Notes: generated by a model not told the origin, from the letters alone. A stretch of 14,159 bases of DNA from Planctomycetota bacterium (GCA_018897395.1 JAHIKV010000108.1:1-14159); one strand, 5' to 3'; positions 1 to 7,969 are shown, counted from the stretch's first letter. Numbers and translations are program-made.

Positions 1-248
1 AACTCGAACACGGGCGGACCCTCGGGCGGGCCGCGGTCTTCAAGGGCCGCCACTTCGACCTTTAGATCAGCCCTGAGCGGAGACTCGACTTTACGCCGCC
101 GCCGCAACAGCCGCCACGCGATCAACAACAACACCACGGCGGCCGCGGTCGGCGCAACGTATGACCATGCGCCTCCGCCAAGCGAATCGAACGCCTCGCT
201 CAGTTTGTCCAACAGCGGATGTTGCATGGCCGTCAATTCATCATTCAT
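1..248 (-). CDS. Small membrane-anchored protein, N-terminal part (runs off the window)
   Basis: The reading frame starts at ATG 248 and is open to the window edge, giving 82 residues. It opens with a short acidic/amphipathic stretch (MNDELTAMQHPLLDKLSEAF), then one hydrophobic segment at about residues 28-47 (core VAPTAAAVVLLLIAW). An Arg/Lys cluster follows at once (RLLRRRRK), and then a more acidic, Pro-rich tail begins. By the positive-inside rule the C-terminal part should be cytoplasmic. A second in-frame ATG at 227 is an equally possible start; neither has a strong ribosome binding site. The gene lies 33 bp downstream of the large secreted-protein gene on the same strand, so the two are probably cotranscribed. 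I do not recognise the family, and what is visible does not predict a function. Confidence 0.6.
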   Translation of the reverse strand, partial: MNDELTAMQHPLLDKLSEAFDSLGGGAWSYVAPTAAAVVLLLIAWRLLRRRRKVESPLRADLKVEVAALEDRGPPEGPPVFE

Positions 249-281
249 AATTCATCATTTCCATTCCTGCAACCCACCGGA

Positions 282-2996
282 TTAGCGTCGAGCCGTGGCG
301 GCGGGGCGGCCGAGAACTTGGATCGCCACGTCGTCGAGCCATGCCTCGCCCAGCCCGGAAAGGGAGAAGGTGACGCACATCGGTCCCGACCGTGGCGCGG
401 CGCGATAGAGGGCGAATTGCCGCCAGCCGTCGGTTTGGCCGATGCGGTCGGCCAAGTCCTCGCCGCCGAGCGAATCGACGATCAGCAGGCCGTCCGTGCT
501 TGCTTCGATCGGGGCCGGGACCCGCACCCAGCCGTGGATGCAAACGATCGCCCCGGCCTCGACGTCCACGGTGGGGCTTGTCAGCAGCACCGGCGGCCGC
601 TCGACCACGGCGGGCGGATTCCGCGGATCGGCCGCCGCGGCCGTCATCCGCAGACCGAGCCGGCCGCTTCGCGCCGATTGCGGCGCCAGATCGACCGCCG
701 TTTGCACGTTCGGATCGGCGTGAAACAGGTTTTGCCAGCCGGCTCGCATCATCGTGCCGACGTCCTCGAAGTCGCCGCCGCCGAGCATGTTCATGCCGAA
801 TCGTCCGGCCGCCAAACGGTCCACCATACGCCAGTGGCAAGGCAAGGTATCGAAGCCGAGCGCGGCCGGACTGGTCGCCGACGAGACCAACCCCCGCCGG
901 GCGGCCTCCCAAATAGAACGTTTGACCAATCGCAACGACCGCATCGTCCGCCGCGCGCCGAGCGCTGCGCCCGACAGGTCGCCGGCGGCGAGTTTTGCGT
1001 CGCACTCTTGGAGGCTTTTTCGGGCGGCGTCGAGCCGCGCCGGCGACGACGCGACCGGCGTGCGAGCGGCCAGCAGGCCGGCAATCGACCGCACTGTTTT
1101 CAGTTCGTGCGCGGCCAAAGCGCGCTGCAACTCGGCTGCGCGGCGACCCGACCGCGCGACGCGGCGATAAACCGCGCCGACGATCAGCGGATCGTGGGCC
1201 AGCAGGACCTGGGCGGTCAGATCGAACTCGCCGAGCGCGACGCACACTCCGCCGGCGATCCGTTTGCGCCGCAGCGGTTGCACGCCGCTGGGGGTCAGCA
1301 GATAGGCGTTGCTGGCTTCGGGCACGCCGGGCACGACCAGCGAGAGCGCCTCGGAGGCCGACTTCGCCGGAACGCACTGCGCGTCGGGCGACGACCAGAT
1401 CGGCAGCAGCAGTTGCGCGCGATCGACGCGGAGCACGGAGCCGGAAACCTCCGGCACGTTGGACTCGGCCGTCGCGGCGAATCGGCCCGCCGCCGCCCAA
1501 GGCTCGATCAGTTCCAACTCCAAGTTGATCAGTTCGAGCGTCATCGCCCGCCGCCGCGTGTCCTCGTCGGGCGCGTCCAGCGGCGAATCGGAGAGGAACA
1601 CCAACCCTCGGCTGCCGGCGGCCACCGCCGTGTAAACCAATAGCCGGACCTGCTCGGACGAGACCCCAAGCGGCGGTGTGCGGTCCGGCTCCAAGGCCAT
1701 GAGCTGCCCGTGCAGCGCCTCGTTGGGCTGCGTTTGCACGGTGGTCCAGACGGGCGTGCCGGGGCTGGCCAGCAACGGCCGGCGGCCGACCCACGCCGCG
1801 TAGTCGGCCATCTCGATGCTCGTACCCAACGGCCGGCGGTCGAGCAGCAGCAGGTCCGTCGCCCGGCTGTAGCCGCGCAGGTCCATCATTGGCCGGCAGA
1901 TCACGGGACGGTTGCCGCGCCGGTCCGCCGCTCGCACCTGCCTGGCCCAAACGCGGGTGGCTTCGAGTTCCGCCTCGTCCAACTCGCCGCCGAGGTCCCA
2001 GACCAATACGCAGTCCAACGAGGGAGTGATTTCGGCCAGCGAAGCCGTGGCCACCGGACGCGGCGGCGGACAGATCAGCCACAGTCCCAAGCGGTCGGCC
2101 TCTTCGAGCAACTCCGGCGCCGGCAGACTTTTGAGCCAGACGGCGTTGAAACCGATCTTCTTCAGCGCCGCCAACGGCTCGCCGCAATGCTGGACGACAC
2201 GCGGAAACATGGGGCGGTCGTCGACCAACAACACGCCACCGACCAGTTTCACCGAGCGTCGCGGGCCGGGGGGCTTTTTTTGGTCGGGAGGAGGAAGGCG
2301 GACGATACCCAGCGACGCCCAGGTCTCGGCCGCGGCCGGCGGAGCGACGGTCCGTTCTCTTCCAAGCGCGACGTGACCGGCGACTTCAAGATCGTCGATC
2401 CAAACGTTGGTCTCTCCCGGCCCGCTATAGACGTTCAACAACACGGCGTCGAGGTATGCCTCCCGACCGTCCACCTGCGGTCCGAGCTGCATCCGCAGGA
2501 CGTGGATTTGCCGGGTCAACAGGCGTGGGATTCCGTCGAGCCGCAATTGCTGCCAGCGGCCGACCGCCGTATAGGCGCCGCCGGCAATGATGGCCGCCAC
2601 CGCCCGCCCGGTCCGCTTATCGATCGTCCGGGGCAAGACGATCCGAGCGTAGAGTTGCGGGCCAGGCCGGTCCGACTTGACCCACGCGCTCGGGGCCAGT
2701 TCGTCGATGACCGGGGGGCGCCCCACGTCGTGGGCGACGTAGACGTGGGAGCCGCCACGGCCTTCGAGCCGGAGCCACTCGCAGCCTTTGCCCGAGTGGG
2801 CATCGCCCTGCAGCCGTTGGTGTTTGAGGATGCGATATCGTGCGTCTCCGCCGGCGTCGCGCCAGGACGTTTGCGGCGTCTCGAAACCCTCGTGCCACGC
2901 CCCCAGCGCGTTCGCACCACCGGCGAGCGACAACACGGTCGTCAGCAGAAGCACGACGAGGGGTGTTCCAGTGGAAAACGGCATTAGGTGGAACAT
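282..2996 (-). CDS. Large secreted protein with carbohydrate-binding-like ends and a TIM-barrel-like middle
   Basis: 904 residues. Residues 1-31 are a signal peptide (hydrophobic core TPLVVLLLTTVLSLAGGANA), so the product is exported. Residues about 32-210 look like a beta-sandwich carbohydrate-binding module: FETPQTSW near the start and VWIDDLEVAG at 198-207, the usual closing strand of such modules. Residues about 250-510 begin VKLVGGVLLVDDRPMFPRV and continue with short beta/alpha units (IGFNAVWL, LGLWLICPPPRP, DCVLVWDLGGE, GLVFLSD), resembling glycoside-hydrolase TIM barrels. I cannot name a confident pair of catalytic acids. Residues about 740-895 form a second sandwich-like module ending GEAWLDDVAIQVLG. 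Between them lies a helical stretch (about 620-720). Start ATG 2996; M5 at 2984 is an alternative. The architecture suggests polysaccharide binding or processing at the cell surface, but this is inference. The family seems to be planctomycete-specific and uncharacterised. Confidence 0.85.
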   Translation of the reverse strand: MFHLMPFSTGTPLVVLLLTTVLSLAGGANALGAWHEGFETPQTSWRDAGGDARYRILKHQRLQGDAHSGKGCEWLRLEGRGGSHVYVAHDVGRPPVIDELAPSAWVKSDRPGPQLYARIVLPRTIDKRTGRAVAAIIAGGAYTAVGRWQQLRLDGIPRLLTRQIHVLRMQLGPQVDGREAYLDAVLLNVYSGPGETNVWIDDLEVAGHVALGRERTVAPPAAAETWASLGIVRLPPPDQKKPPGPRRSVKLVGGVLLVDDRPMFPRVVQHCGEPLAALKKIGFNAVWLKSLPAPELLEEADRLGLWLICPPPRPVATASLAEITPSLDCVLVWDLGGELDEAELEATRVWARQVRAADRRGNRPVICRPMMDLRGYSRATDLLLLDRRPLGTSIEMADYAAWVGRRPLLASPGTPVWTTVQTQPNEALHGQLMALEPDRTPPLGVSSEQVRLLVYTAVAAGSRGLVFLSDSPLDAPDEDTRRRAMTLELINLELELIEPWAAAGRFAATAESNVPEVSGSVLRVDRAQLLLPIWSSPDAQCVPAKSASEALSLVVPGVPEASNAYLLTPSGVQPLRRKRIAGGVCVALGEFDLTAQVLLAHDPLIVGAVYRRVARSGRRAAELQRALAAHELKTVRSIAGLLAARTPVASSPARLDAARKSLQECDAKLAAGDLSGAALGARRTMRSLRLVKRSIWEAARRGLVSSATSPAALGFDTLPCHWRMVDRLAAGRFGMNMLGGGDFEDVGTMMRAGWQNLFHADPNVQTAVDLAPQSARSGRLGLRMTAAAADPRNPPAVVERPPVLLTSPTVDVEAGAIVCIHGWVRVPAPIEASTDGLLIVDSLGGEDLADRIGQTDGWRQFALYRAAPRSGPMCVTFSLSGLGEAWLDDVAIQVLGRPAATARR

Positions 2997-3296
2997 GGGC
3001 CGCCGTTCTGGCGGATGCTAAACGGATGCAACATTGATATCCGCGGCGAGTGTGGCGAAATTTCGACAACGTCCGTTCGGTTGCCACCTCGACGTAAGTG
3101 ATGCTTGTATCAGGATTTGCGAATCGCATCCAGATCAAACGTGGCGGTTGGTAAACAGACGGATCGGGAACGGATTTTCGGGAATTGCCGTAACGGCTTA
3201 TCGCTCAATGGTTTACGGTATTTCGGCGGCCGGTCGGAGTACTCTGGCACACCACGTGCTTTTTTCCCGGTGTTGTCATCACCGAAGGAGCATCCC
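2997..3296. other. Divergent intergenic region
   Basis: 300 bp between the divergent starts of the secreted-protein gene (minus) and the small helical-protein gene (plus). It must hold promoters for both directions. I found no pair of -35/-10 boxes good enough to place on either strand. The only clear signal is the ribosome binding site AAGGAG at 3285-3290 for the plus-strand gene. Confidence 0.5.
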
Positions 3297-3575
3297 ATGA
3301 GCGAACCGGCCCGTACGATCAACACCGAAGAAATCCCCCGAGAAGTCCTCGATCTGGCCGAGGCCGTCGGCACACTGCCGGAGGAATACCGCCGGACAAT
3401 CGAACCGCTGTTGGGCCGGTTGATCGACAGCAACCGCCGTCGCCGCCGCATTCTGTCCCTGGTTCAAGACGCCCTGAGCCAACTGCGTTTGGACATGAAA
3501 TATCTGGCCTTCGATCTGGAGGCCACCCGTCGAGAGCGGGACGAGTTCCGCCGCAAGCTGGAAGAAACGGCGTGA
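3297..3575 (+). CDS. Small helical/coiled-coil protein, function unknown
   Basis: 92 residues. The start ATG 3297 is well supported: AAGGAG lies 6 nt upstream, while the same frame is open further upstream without a comparable signal. The protein begins MSEPARTINTEEIPREVLDL and is almost wholly helical. An acidic first half (LAEAVGTLPEEYRRTIEPLLGRLID) leads to an Arg run (SNRRRRR), then a heptad-like second half (LSLVQDALSQLRLDMKYLAFDLEATRRERDEFRRKLEE). There is no signal peptide or membrane segment, so it should be cytoplasmic. The layout of a short helical bundle, a basic patch and a coiled coil fits a small DNA- or protein-binding adaptor, but I do not recognise the family. It lies 139 bp upstream of the kinase gene on the same strand, with two palindromes between them. 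Confidence 0.8.
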   Translation: MSEPARTINTEEIPREVLDLAEAVGTLPEEYRRTIEPLLGRLIDSNRRRRRILSLVQDALSQLRLDMKYLAFDLEATRRERDEFRRKLEETA

Positions 3576-3610
3576 ACCACTCATTCGGTGGGGTTGCGAG
3601 CCGGTCCAAG

Positions 3611-3650
3611 TTATCCTAGGATAAAGTAGATAGACCGTTAATATACGGTC
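3611..3650. promoter_or_regulatory. Two adjacent palindromes upstream of the kinase gene
   Basis: 3611-3624 is a perfect 14-bp palindrome (TTATCCTAGGATAA). Eight bases later, 3633-3650 holds a 6-bp inverted repeat with a 6-bp A/T spacer (GACCGT-TAATAT-ACGGTC). They are in the AT-rich gap between the small helical-protein gene and the kinase gene. The even spacing and AT-rich centre resemble binding sites for dimeric regulators. No poly-T follows either one, so a simple intrinsic terminator is less likely. Confidence 0.45.
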
Positions 3651-3714
3651 CCCGTATTATCTCGGGCATCATTCGTTCTTTCATCCGATATATTTGCGTG
3701 GAAACGGGATCGGC

Positions 3715-5223
3715 ATGGCATACCAGACTGCCGAGCAAGTCGCTGAGCGCGCTTTCGACATGGGCCTTTTGGACGAACGGCAACTGCGAGACGTTTGGGG
3801 CTCGTTTGGCAGCCATAACGTTCCGATGGAGGACTTCCTCCAAATCCTGGTCCGCCGGGAGTATTTGACCAACTACCAGGTGGAACGCCTGGTCAAAGGC
3901 GAACGGACCGGGTTCTTCTTCGGCAACTACCGGGTGCTCTATCTGGTGGGGAGTGGTACCTTTGCGCGGGTATATCGCGCCGTGCATCGAGAGACCGACC
4001 AAGTCGTGGCGGTGAAGGTGCTCCGCAACCGCTACAGCGAGAACCGCGCCCAAGCCGGCCTGTTTGTCCGCGAGGGGCGCGTCGGCTGCGCGCTTCGCCA
4101 TCCGAACATTGTGCCCACCTACGAAGTCGTCTCCGAGCGGAAGACCCACTTCCTGGTGATGGAGTTCATCGAGGGGCGCAACTTGCGGGAGTTCGTCCGC
4201 ATCCGCAAGAAGCTCGATCCGCTGGAAGCCACCGAGATGATGGCCGGGATCGCCGACGGAATGCGGTACGCCTTCGAGAAAGGGCTTACGCACCGCGATC
4301 TGAAGATGAGCAACGTCCTGGTATCCAGCCGCGGTGAGGCGAAGATCGTGGACTTCGGCCTGGCCTCGATGGACGAGGCGCTCAGCGACGACGCGATAGC
4401 CGATCTGCCCAACACCCGAACGGTGGACTACGCCGCGTTGGAACGCGCCACGGGCGTCCGAAAAGACGACGTGCGGAGCGACATCTACTTCCTCGGCTGC
4501 ATGTACTACCACATGCTGACCGGCCGGCCTCCGCTGACGGAAACCCGCGACCGATTGCTACGGCTGAGCAAACAGCGGTTCCTCGACGTCGTTCCGATCC
4601 AGAAGGCCGACCCTTCGCTTCCCGCCTGCGTGACCATAGTGGTCAATAAGGCAATGGCTCTCGATCCGAGCCTCCGCTACCAGTCCCCTTTGGCGATGTA
4701 TACCGATCTGCGCACGGCCGCCAAGCGTCTTTCCGCGGGCGCCACCGAATCGGAAGAGGCCGAAGAGACCGGCAAACCCGCCGTCCATCGCCGCCGTCCG
4801 ACCGCGCTTGCGGTGCCCGACACCGGCCGGTCGGTGATGGTCGTCGAATCCGACGCGCAGATGCAGGATCTTTTCCGCAGGAGTTTCAAGCAGGCGGGAT
4901 ACCGCGTTTTGGTTACGGTCGATCCAGCCAGGGCAGCGGGCCGGTTCCGCCAAGACGCCTCGGTGGCCGACTGTGTTCTGTTCAATGCCCAACAGATTGG
5001 GAAGAACGCCCTGAAGATGTTCAATGAATTGGGCGAGGACGAGCGGACCAAGGCCGTTCCGGCAGTGTTGCTTTTGGACGAGAGCCAGCACAAGTGGAAA
5101 TCGCAGGCGCAGACCAACCGGCACCGCATCGTGCTTCCCATGCCCATCACCATGGGACAACTCCGCGCTGCCCTGGAACAGTTGCTGCCGGCCGGAGCAA
5201 AGGCGGCCCACGGCCGGACCTGA
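3715..5223 (+). CDS. Ser/Thr protein kinase fused to a degenerate response-regulator receiver domain
   Basis: 502 residues from ATG 3715; a TTG seven codons upstream in frame is less likely. Residues about 6-62 are the helical N-terminal region often found before planctomycete kinase domains. The Hanks-type kinase domain is at about 71-335: glycine loop VGSGTFARV (78-86), ATP-binding Lys101 (AVKVL), helix-C Glu120, catalytic HRDLKMSN (193-200), DFG (213-215), and D256 in SDIYFLG. All key residues are present, so it should be active. The activation segment has TVDYAALE where APE is usual. After an acidic linker, residues about 372-492 fold like a receiver domain (VMVVESDAQMQDLFRRSF), but the phosphoacceptor Asp is Asn424 (CVLFNAQ) and the conserved Lys is missing (RIVLPMPIT). 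It is therefore a pseudoreceiver, likely a protein-binding or sensing module. There is no membrane segment. The likely role is cytoplasmic signalling by Ser/Thr phosphorylation; the substrate is unknown. Confidence 0.93.
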   Translation: MAYQTAEQVAERAFDMGLLDERQLRDVWGSFGSHNVPMEDFLQILVRREYLTNYQVERLVKGERTGFFFGNYRVLYLVGSGTFARVYRAVHRETDQVVAVKVLRNRYSENRAQAGLFVREGRVGCALRHPNIVPTYEVVSERKTHFLVMEFIEGRNLREFVRIRKKLDPLEATEMMAGIADGMRYAFEKGLTHRDLKMSNVLVSSRGEAKIVDFGLASMDEALSDDAIADLPNTRTVDYAALERATGVRKDDVRSDIYFLGCMYYHMLTGRPPLTETRDRLLRLSKQRFLDVVPIQKADPSLPACVTIVVNKAMALDPSLRYQSPLAMYTDLRTAAKRLSAGATESEEAEETGKPAVHRRRPTALAVPDTGRSVMVVESDAQMQDLFRRSFKQAGYRVLVTVDPARAAGRFRQDASVADCVLFNAQQIGKNALKMFNELGEDERTKAVPAVLLLDESQHKWKSQAQTNRHRIVLPMPITMGQLRAALEQLLPAGAKAAHGRT

Positions 5224-5242
5224 ACCCGGGCTGTCCTACTTC

Positions 5243-5374
5243 GTTTCTGTTGCGAAAGGGGTGGGTGCCATGGATAAGCGGAGCTTACCCGTGTGGGGTT
5301 TCCGCGTTTTCCGGCCCACGGGTAAGCTTCGCTTACCCATGACACCCGGTCCAATAGCTTTCCGCAACAGAAAC
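5243..5374. repeat. 132-bp imperfect inverted repeat between convergent genes
   Basis: The left arm 5243-5293 and right arm 5317-5374 are reverse complements with a few mismatches and one gap. The outer ends read GTTTCTGTTGC and GCAACAGAAAC; the inner ends read GGAGCTTACCCGTG and CACGGGTAAGCTTC. The inner part of each arm is itself palindromic (GGTAAGC-TTC-GCTTACC at 5321-5337). Transcribed either way it would fold into one long hairpin with a 23-nt centre. It fills the space between the kinase gene and the convergent peptidase gene. It could act as a bidirectional terminator or be a small non-autonomous mobile repeat. Its multi-part symmetry suggests a dispersed genomic repeat rather than a simple terminator. 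Confidence 0.8.
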
Positions 5375-5396
5375 TACTTCCCGCAACAAAAGCTTC

Positions 5397-7007
5397 CTAC
5401 TTGCGCAACGGGGCGCGTTTCACGGTGACGACCGCCTTGAACTCCTTGCCCACGGGCGGCGCGGGGTCGCCGGACTTCCAGAATGGGACCAGGGCGAAGT
5501 TGTCGGCCACGACAAGGTTCTCGGGCCCCTCCTTCACCTTCAGGTCGGATATCTTCGCCGGCGCAAGCAGGAAGGCCGCCGGGCGCGACGGCGATGCCTC
5601 GCGGCGCATCGTGACGGTAAACGTGATCTCTTCGCTGCCGTTGGGCAGCTTCTTAATGTCCATTTTCTGATCGTACAGCGGCTCCCGGGTGGGTTTCAGC
5701 CTGGCCTCCCACACCGGATCGCCGTAGAGCACGACCGTTTCCCACAGCAGCCTGGGACCGATTTGAAGGGGCCGGAAGTTGCGGCAGCAGATGTACTTCT
5801 GCTGCTTTTCCTGATCGTTCATCCGGCTCACCTCCCAGTACAACGCCTGCTGGTTGAGCCAGACCGCCTCGGCGAAGGTGAACCGGCCCTGGAGGCTCAG
5901 GAAGTACTCGACAATACCCCAGGCGTAGCACGAGTTGGTCTGCACGCCGACGTGGCCGAAGAACTGGACCGCCCCGTGATGGATCCAGCCCAAGAGCATG
6001 CAATCCTCGCCGTTGACGTGGCCGATCAGGCAGTTGCCCACCGCGTAGTAGATCTTCGGGTTGTTCGTCGTGATCGCGTGGACGTTGCCCGACGTGTCGA
6101 CGCCGAAGAGCTTGCTGACGACGTCCCCGTACCGCGGATCGGCGAGGAGTTCTTGGTATTTCTTTTGCACGGGTTCCGGCATCCTTTTGATCAACGAGGC
6201 GATGACGATCTGGCCGTTTTTGTAGCTGTAGCCCATCTGCCAGTCGTCTTCGGTCGCATGGCCGCTACTGGAGACCATGTCCACCTTGTTGGAGTTCAGG
6301 GCCTTGACGTACTGCTCCGTCGTGTCTTTCGGCCCTTCAACTTCTTTGTTCTCCTTGCCGGGCATCTTGGTCCATTTTCGTCCCTGCTCACCCTCGCTAA
6401 AAGAAGCGCCGGCCTCCATCTCGTCCATCCAGCCGGCGCCGACGTGTGAAAGACCTCGGCTGACCGTAAGCGGCTTTGCCGAGATGACCCGCATCGCGTC
6501 CTCGGGCGTGGCGCCGGTGAGGACCGTCCATCTGGCGTCGTCGTAGGGGTCGTCGTCGAGCGTGCGCATCAACACCCCGGCCTCGTGGTAATACACGCTG
6601 CAAAGCGGTATCTGCAACTCGACGGTGCGGCCGTCGCGGGTGCGGCCCTGGGCCTGGACCTTGGCGTTTTGGGCCAATTCGTCGATCCGCGCCACGAAGC
6701 ACACGAAGTCGGGATGCATTGTCGCCAGCGCCTTCTGAAGCCCCTTCAAGCCCTGATGTTCATGTCCCACAATCTCCTTGTCGTAAGTGAAGATTTTTGC
6801 CGAGTGCTTATTCTGAAGCGTGTCGACGACTTTTTTCCAGTCGGAATCCTGGAGCGTCTTCTTTGCCGCGACGATGGCGTAGCTGTACTCGCCTTGCCCT
6901 GCCCCGTCCGCCGCCGACACCGCGGCAACGCCCGAGCCGCCGAGCACAAGAGCAACGGCAACAAGAACGAACATCAACCGTGCAAGTGAATGTAGCCGCG
7001 AAATCAT
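5397..7007 (-). CDS. Secreted clan CD (C25/gingipain-like) cysteine peptidase candidate
   Basis: 536 residues with a signal peptide at 1-33 (LARLMFVLVAVALVLGGSG; likely cut after VSAA). Start ATG 7007 is set by AGGAGG a few bases upstream. The central region resembles the caspase/gingipain fold: a strand then His250 in VDMVSSSGHATEDD, and a strand then Cys326 in YYAVGNCLIGHVNGED. These are the order and setting of the catalytic His and Cys in clan CD peptidases. The block QFFGHVGVQTNS near 349-359 and LYGDPVWEARL at 427-437 recall the region after the Cys in C25 peptidases, where a GDP-type motif ends the domain. The C-terminal about 100 residues look like a beta-sandwich (EEITFTVTMRREA), as often follows C25 domains. 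The product probably acts in the periplasm or outside the cell; substrates are unknown. It could also be an inactive homologue. Its downstream end lies 22 bp from the inverted repeat. Confidence 0.75.
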   Translation of the reverse strand: MISRLHSLARLMFVLVAVALVLGGSGVAAVSAADGAGQGEYSYAIVAAKKTLQDSDWKKVVDTLQNKHSAKIFTYDKEIVGHEHQGLKGLQKALATMHPDFVCFVARIDELAQNAKVQAQGRTRDGRTVELQIPLCSVYYHEAGVLMRTLDDDPYDDARWTVLTGATPEDAMRVISAKPLTVSRGLSHVGAGWMDEMEAGASFSEGEQGRKWTKMPGKENKEVEGPKDTTEQYVKALNSNKVDMVSSSGHATEDDWQMGYSYKNGQIVIASLIKRMPEPVQKKYQELLADPRYGDVVSKLFGVDTSGNVHAITTNNPKIYYAVGNCLIGHVNGEDCMLLGWIHHGAVQFFGHVGVQTNSCYAWGIVEYFLSLQGRFTFAEAVWLNQQALYWEVSRMNDQEKQQKYICCRNFRPLQIGPRLLWETVVLYGDPVWEARLKPTREPLYDQKMDIKKLPNGSEEITFTVTMRREASPSRPAAFLLAPAKISDLKVKEGPENLVVADNFALVPFWKSGDPAPPVGKEFKAVVTVKRAPLRK

Positions 7008-7061
7008 GACTGTGCCTCCTAAAGGAAGTTGCCTGAAAACTCAAAACGAATGAAACATCTC

Positions 7062-7195
7062 AGAACGTGTTTTAAAATCATTCATTTAGCCCGCCGTGAA
7101 TACACGGCGGGCCGGATTGACCGTGAAAAACCGTTTGCCCCGGGTGTATTCACCCAGGGCTAAATACGGATATTTCAACTTCAAAAACACGTTCT
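7062..7195 (+). mobile_element. MITE-like element, copy 1
   Basis: 134 bp bounded by 12-bp terminal inverted repeats (AGAACGTGTTTT and AAAACACGTTCT). It contains two hairpins with 10-bp stems: GCCCGCCGTG (7089-7098) with CACGGCGGGC (7103-7112), loop AATA; and GCCCCGGGTG (7137-7146) with CACCCAGGGC (7151-7160), loop TATT, one mismatch. It encodes nothing. A second copy lies at 9352-9484 in reverse orientation with only three substitutions and one 1-base gap. It sits 54 bp upstream of the peptidase start, so it may also affect that gene's promoter. Confidence 0.85.
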
Positions 7196-7551
7196 CGGTA
7201 AAGTGCGGCAGTGCTGCATTGTTTTGCAAAAACACGCCTGCCGCGCTTCCATTCCGTGTATGTGCTCCTAATGCTGGAGTATAAGGGGGGGTACGGATGG
7301 CGGGATTGTATCTTGGCTGGATCACGCACAATGCACGATGCGGGAACACCCCACCATCGTCAGACTACCAGGGCTGAGCGGCCCTGTCAACAGACCGCCA
7401 CCACCCTTCCCTATGACGATGCGAAGGGCGGAAAAGTTCCAAATTCCGCATTGTCAATGCTTGAACGATTTCGTTCTTTCTCCCCCTTGCCGCGGCGCAG
7501 TTCGTGACGCGCGGTGCAAGAGCAACCCCAAGCGGGGACTGGAGCGGGCGA
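7196..7551. other. Intergenic stretch without a recognisable gene
   Basis: 356 bp between the MITE-like copy and the trxA promoter. I see no convincing coding frame: short open frames lack ribosome binding sites and have no protein-like composition. I see no RNA gene and no long inverted repeat in it. Confidence 0.5.
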
Positions 7552-7579
7552 TTGACGTCCTCGCGCCGGGCGATATAAT
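7552..7579 (+). promoter_or_regulatory. Sigma-70 type promoter of trxA
   Basis: TTGACG (7552-7557) and a perfect TATAAT (7574-7579) are separated by 16 bp. Transcription should start near 7586, leaving a leader of about 57 nt before the trxA ATG at 7643. This is the best match to the housekeeping promoter consensus in the window. Confidence 0.75.
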
Positions 7580-7642
7580 GGGCCACGGGAATGCCGCGTC
7601 GGGCTGTCGCAGCCCTTTCAAGAACCGCAAGGAGACTCTGGG

Positions 7643-7969
7643 ATGGACCATGTCAAGGAGCTATCCGACCGCGATTTTGAAACCGAGGTCATTCAATCGG
7701 CCGAACCGGTCCTGGTTGACTTCTGGGCCCCGTGGTGCGGTCCCTGCCGGATGGTCGCGCCGGTCGTCGAGGAACTGGCAAAAGAAAACGCCGGCATGCT
7801 GAAAGTGACTAAAATCAACATCGACGATAGTCCCAATACGGCAGCCGCTTACGGAATCAGCAGTATTCCGACCATAATGATCTTCAAAGGCGGCGAGATA
7901 GCCGATCGTTTCGTCGGCGTCCAGCCAAAAAAACGTCTTCAGGAAGCCATCGACCAGGTTACGGCCTGA
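7643..7969 (+). CDS. trxA: Thioredoxin
   Basis: 108 residues, the normal length for a bacterial thioredoxin. It reduces disulfides in cytoplasmic proteins and is itself reduced by thioredoxin reductase. The active site WCGPC is at residues 31-35 within LVDFWAPWCGPCRMVAP, the cis-proline is P76 in GISSIPTIMIF, and the C-terminal FVGVQPKKRLQEAI matches the last helix. There is no signal peptide, so it is cytoplasmic. The ATG at 7643 follows AAGGAG (7629-7634) at 8 nt, and a strong promoter lies at 7552-7579. A coiled-coil protein gene follows on the same strand after 186 bp. Both genes together are bracketed by the two inverted MITE-like copies. Confidence 0.98.
   Translation: MDHVKELSDRDFETEVIQSAEPVLVDFWAPWCGPCRMVAPVVEELAKENAGMLKVTKINIDDSPNTAAAYGISSIPTIMIFKGGEIADRFVGVQPKKRLQEAIDQVTA

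Noticed and set aside
241..2187. 648-residue minus-strand open frame overlapping the 904-residue gene
   Set aside because: Same strand, other frame; Arg/Ala/Gly-rich without recognisable motifs or a signal peptide.
219..2987. Long plus-strand open frames opposite the secreted-protein gene
   Set aside because: They are antisense to a gene with a signal peptide and domain-like sequence. Their composition (Arg, Gly, His, Gln-rich, no motifs) is what GC-rich codon bias produces on the opposite strand.
3694..3696. TTG as the kinase start
   Set aside because: An ATG seven codons downstream is the simpler choice, and the residues between are not family-like.
3616..4512. 298-residue minus-strand frame opposite the kinase
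   Set aside because: It lies wholly antisense to conserved kinase motifs and has no ribosome binding site.
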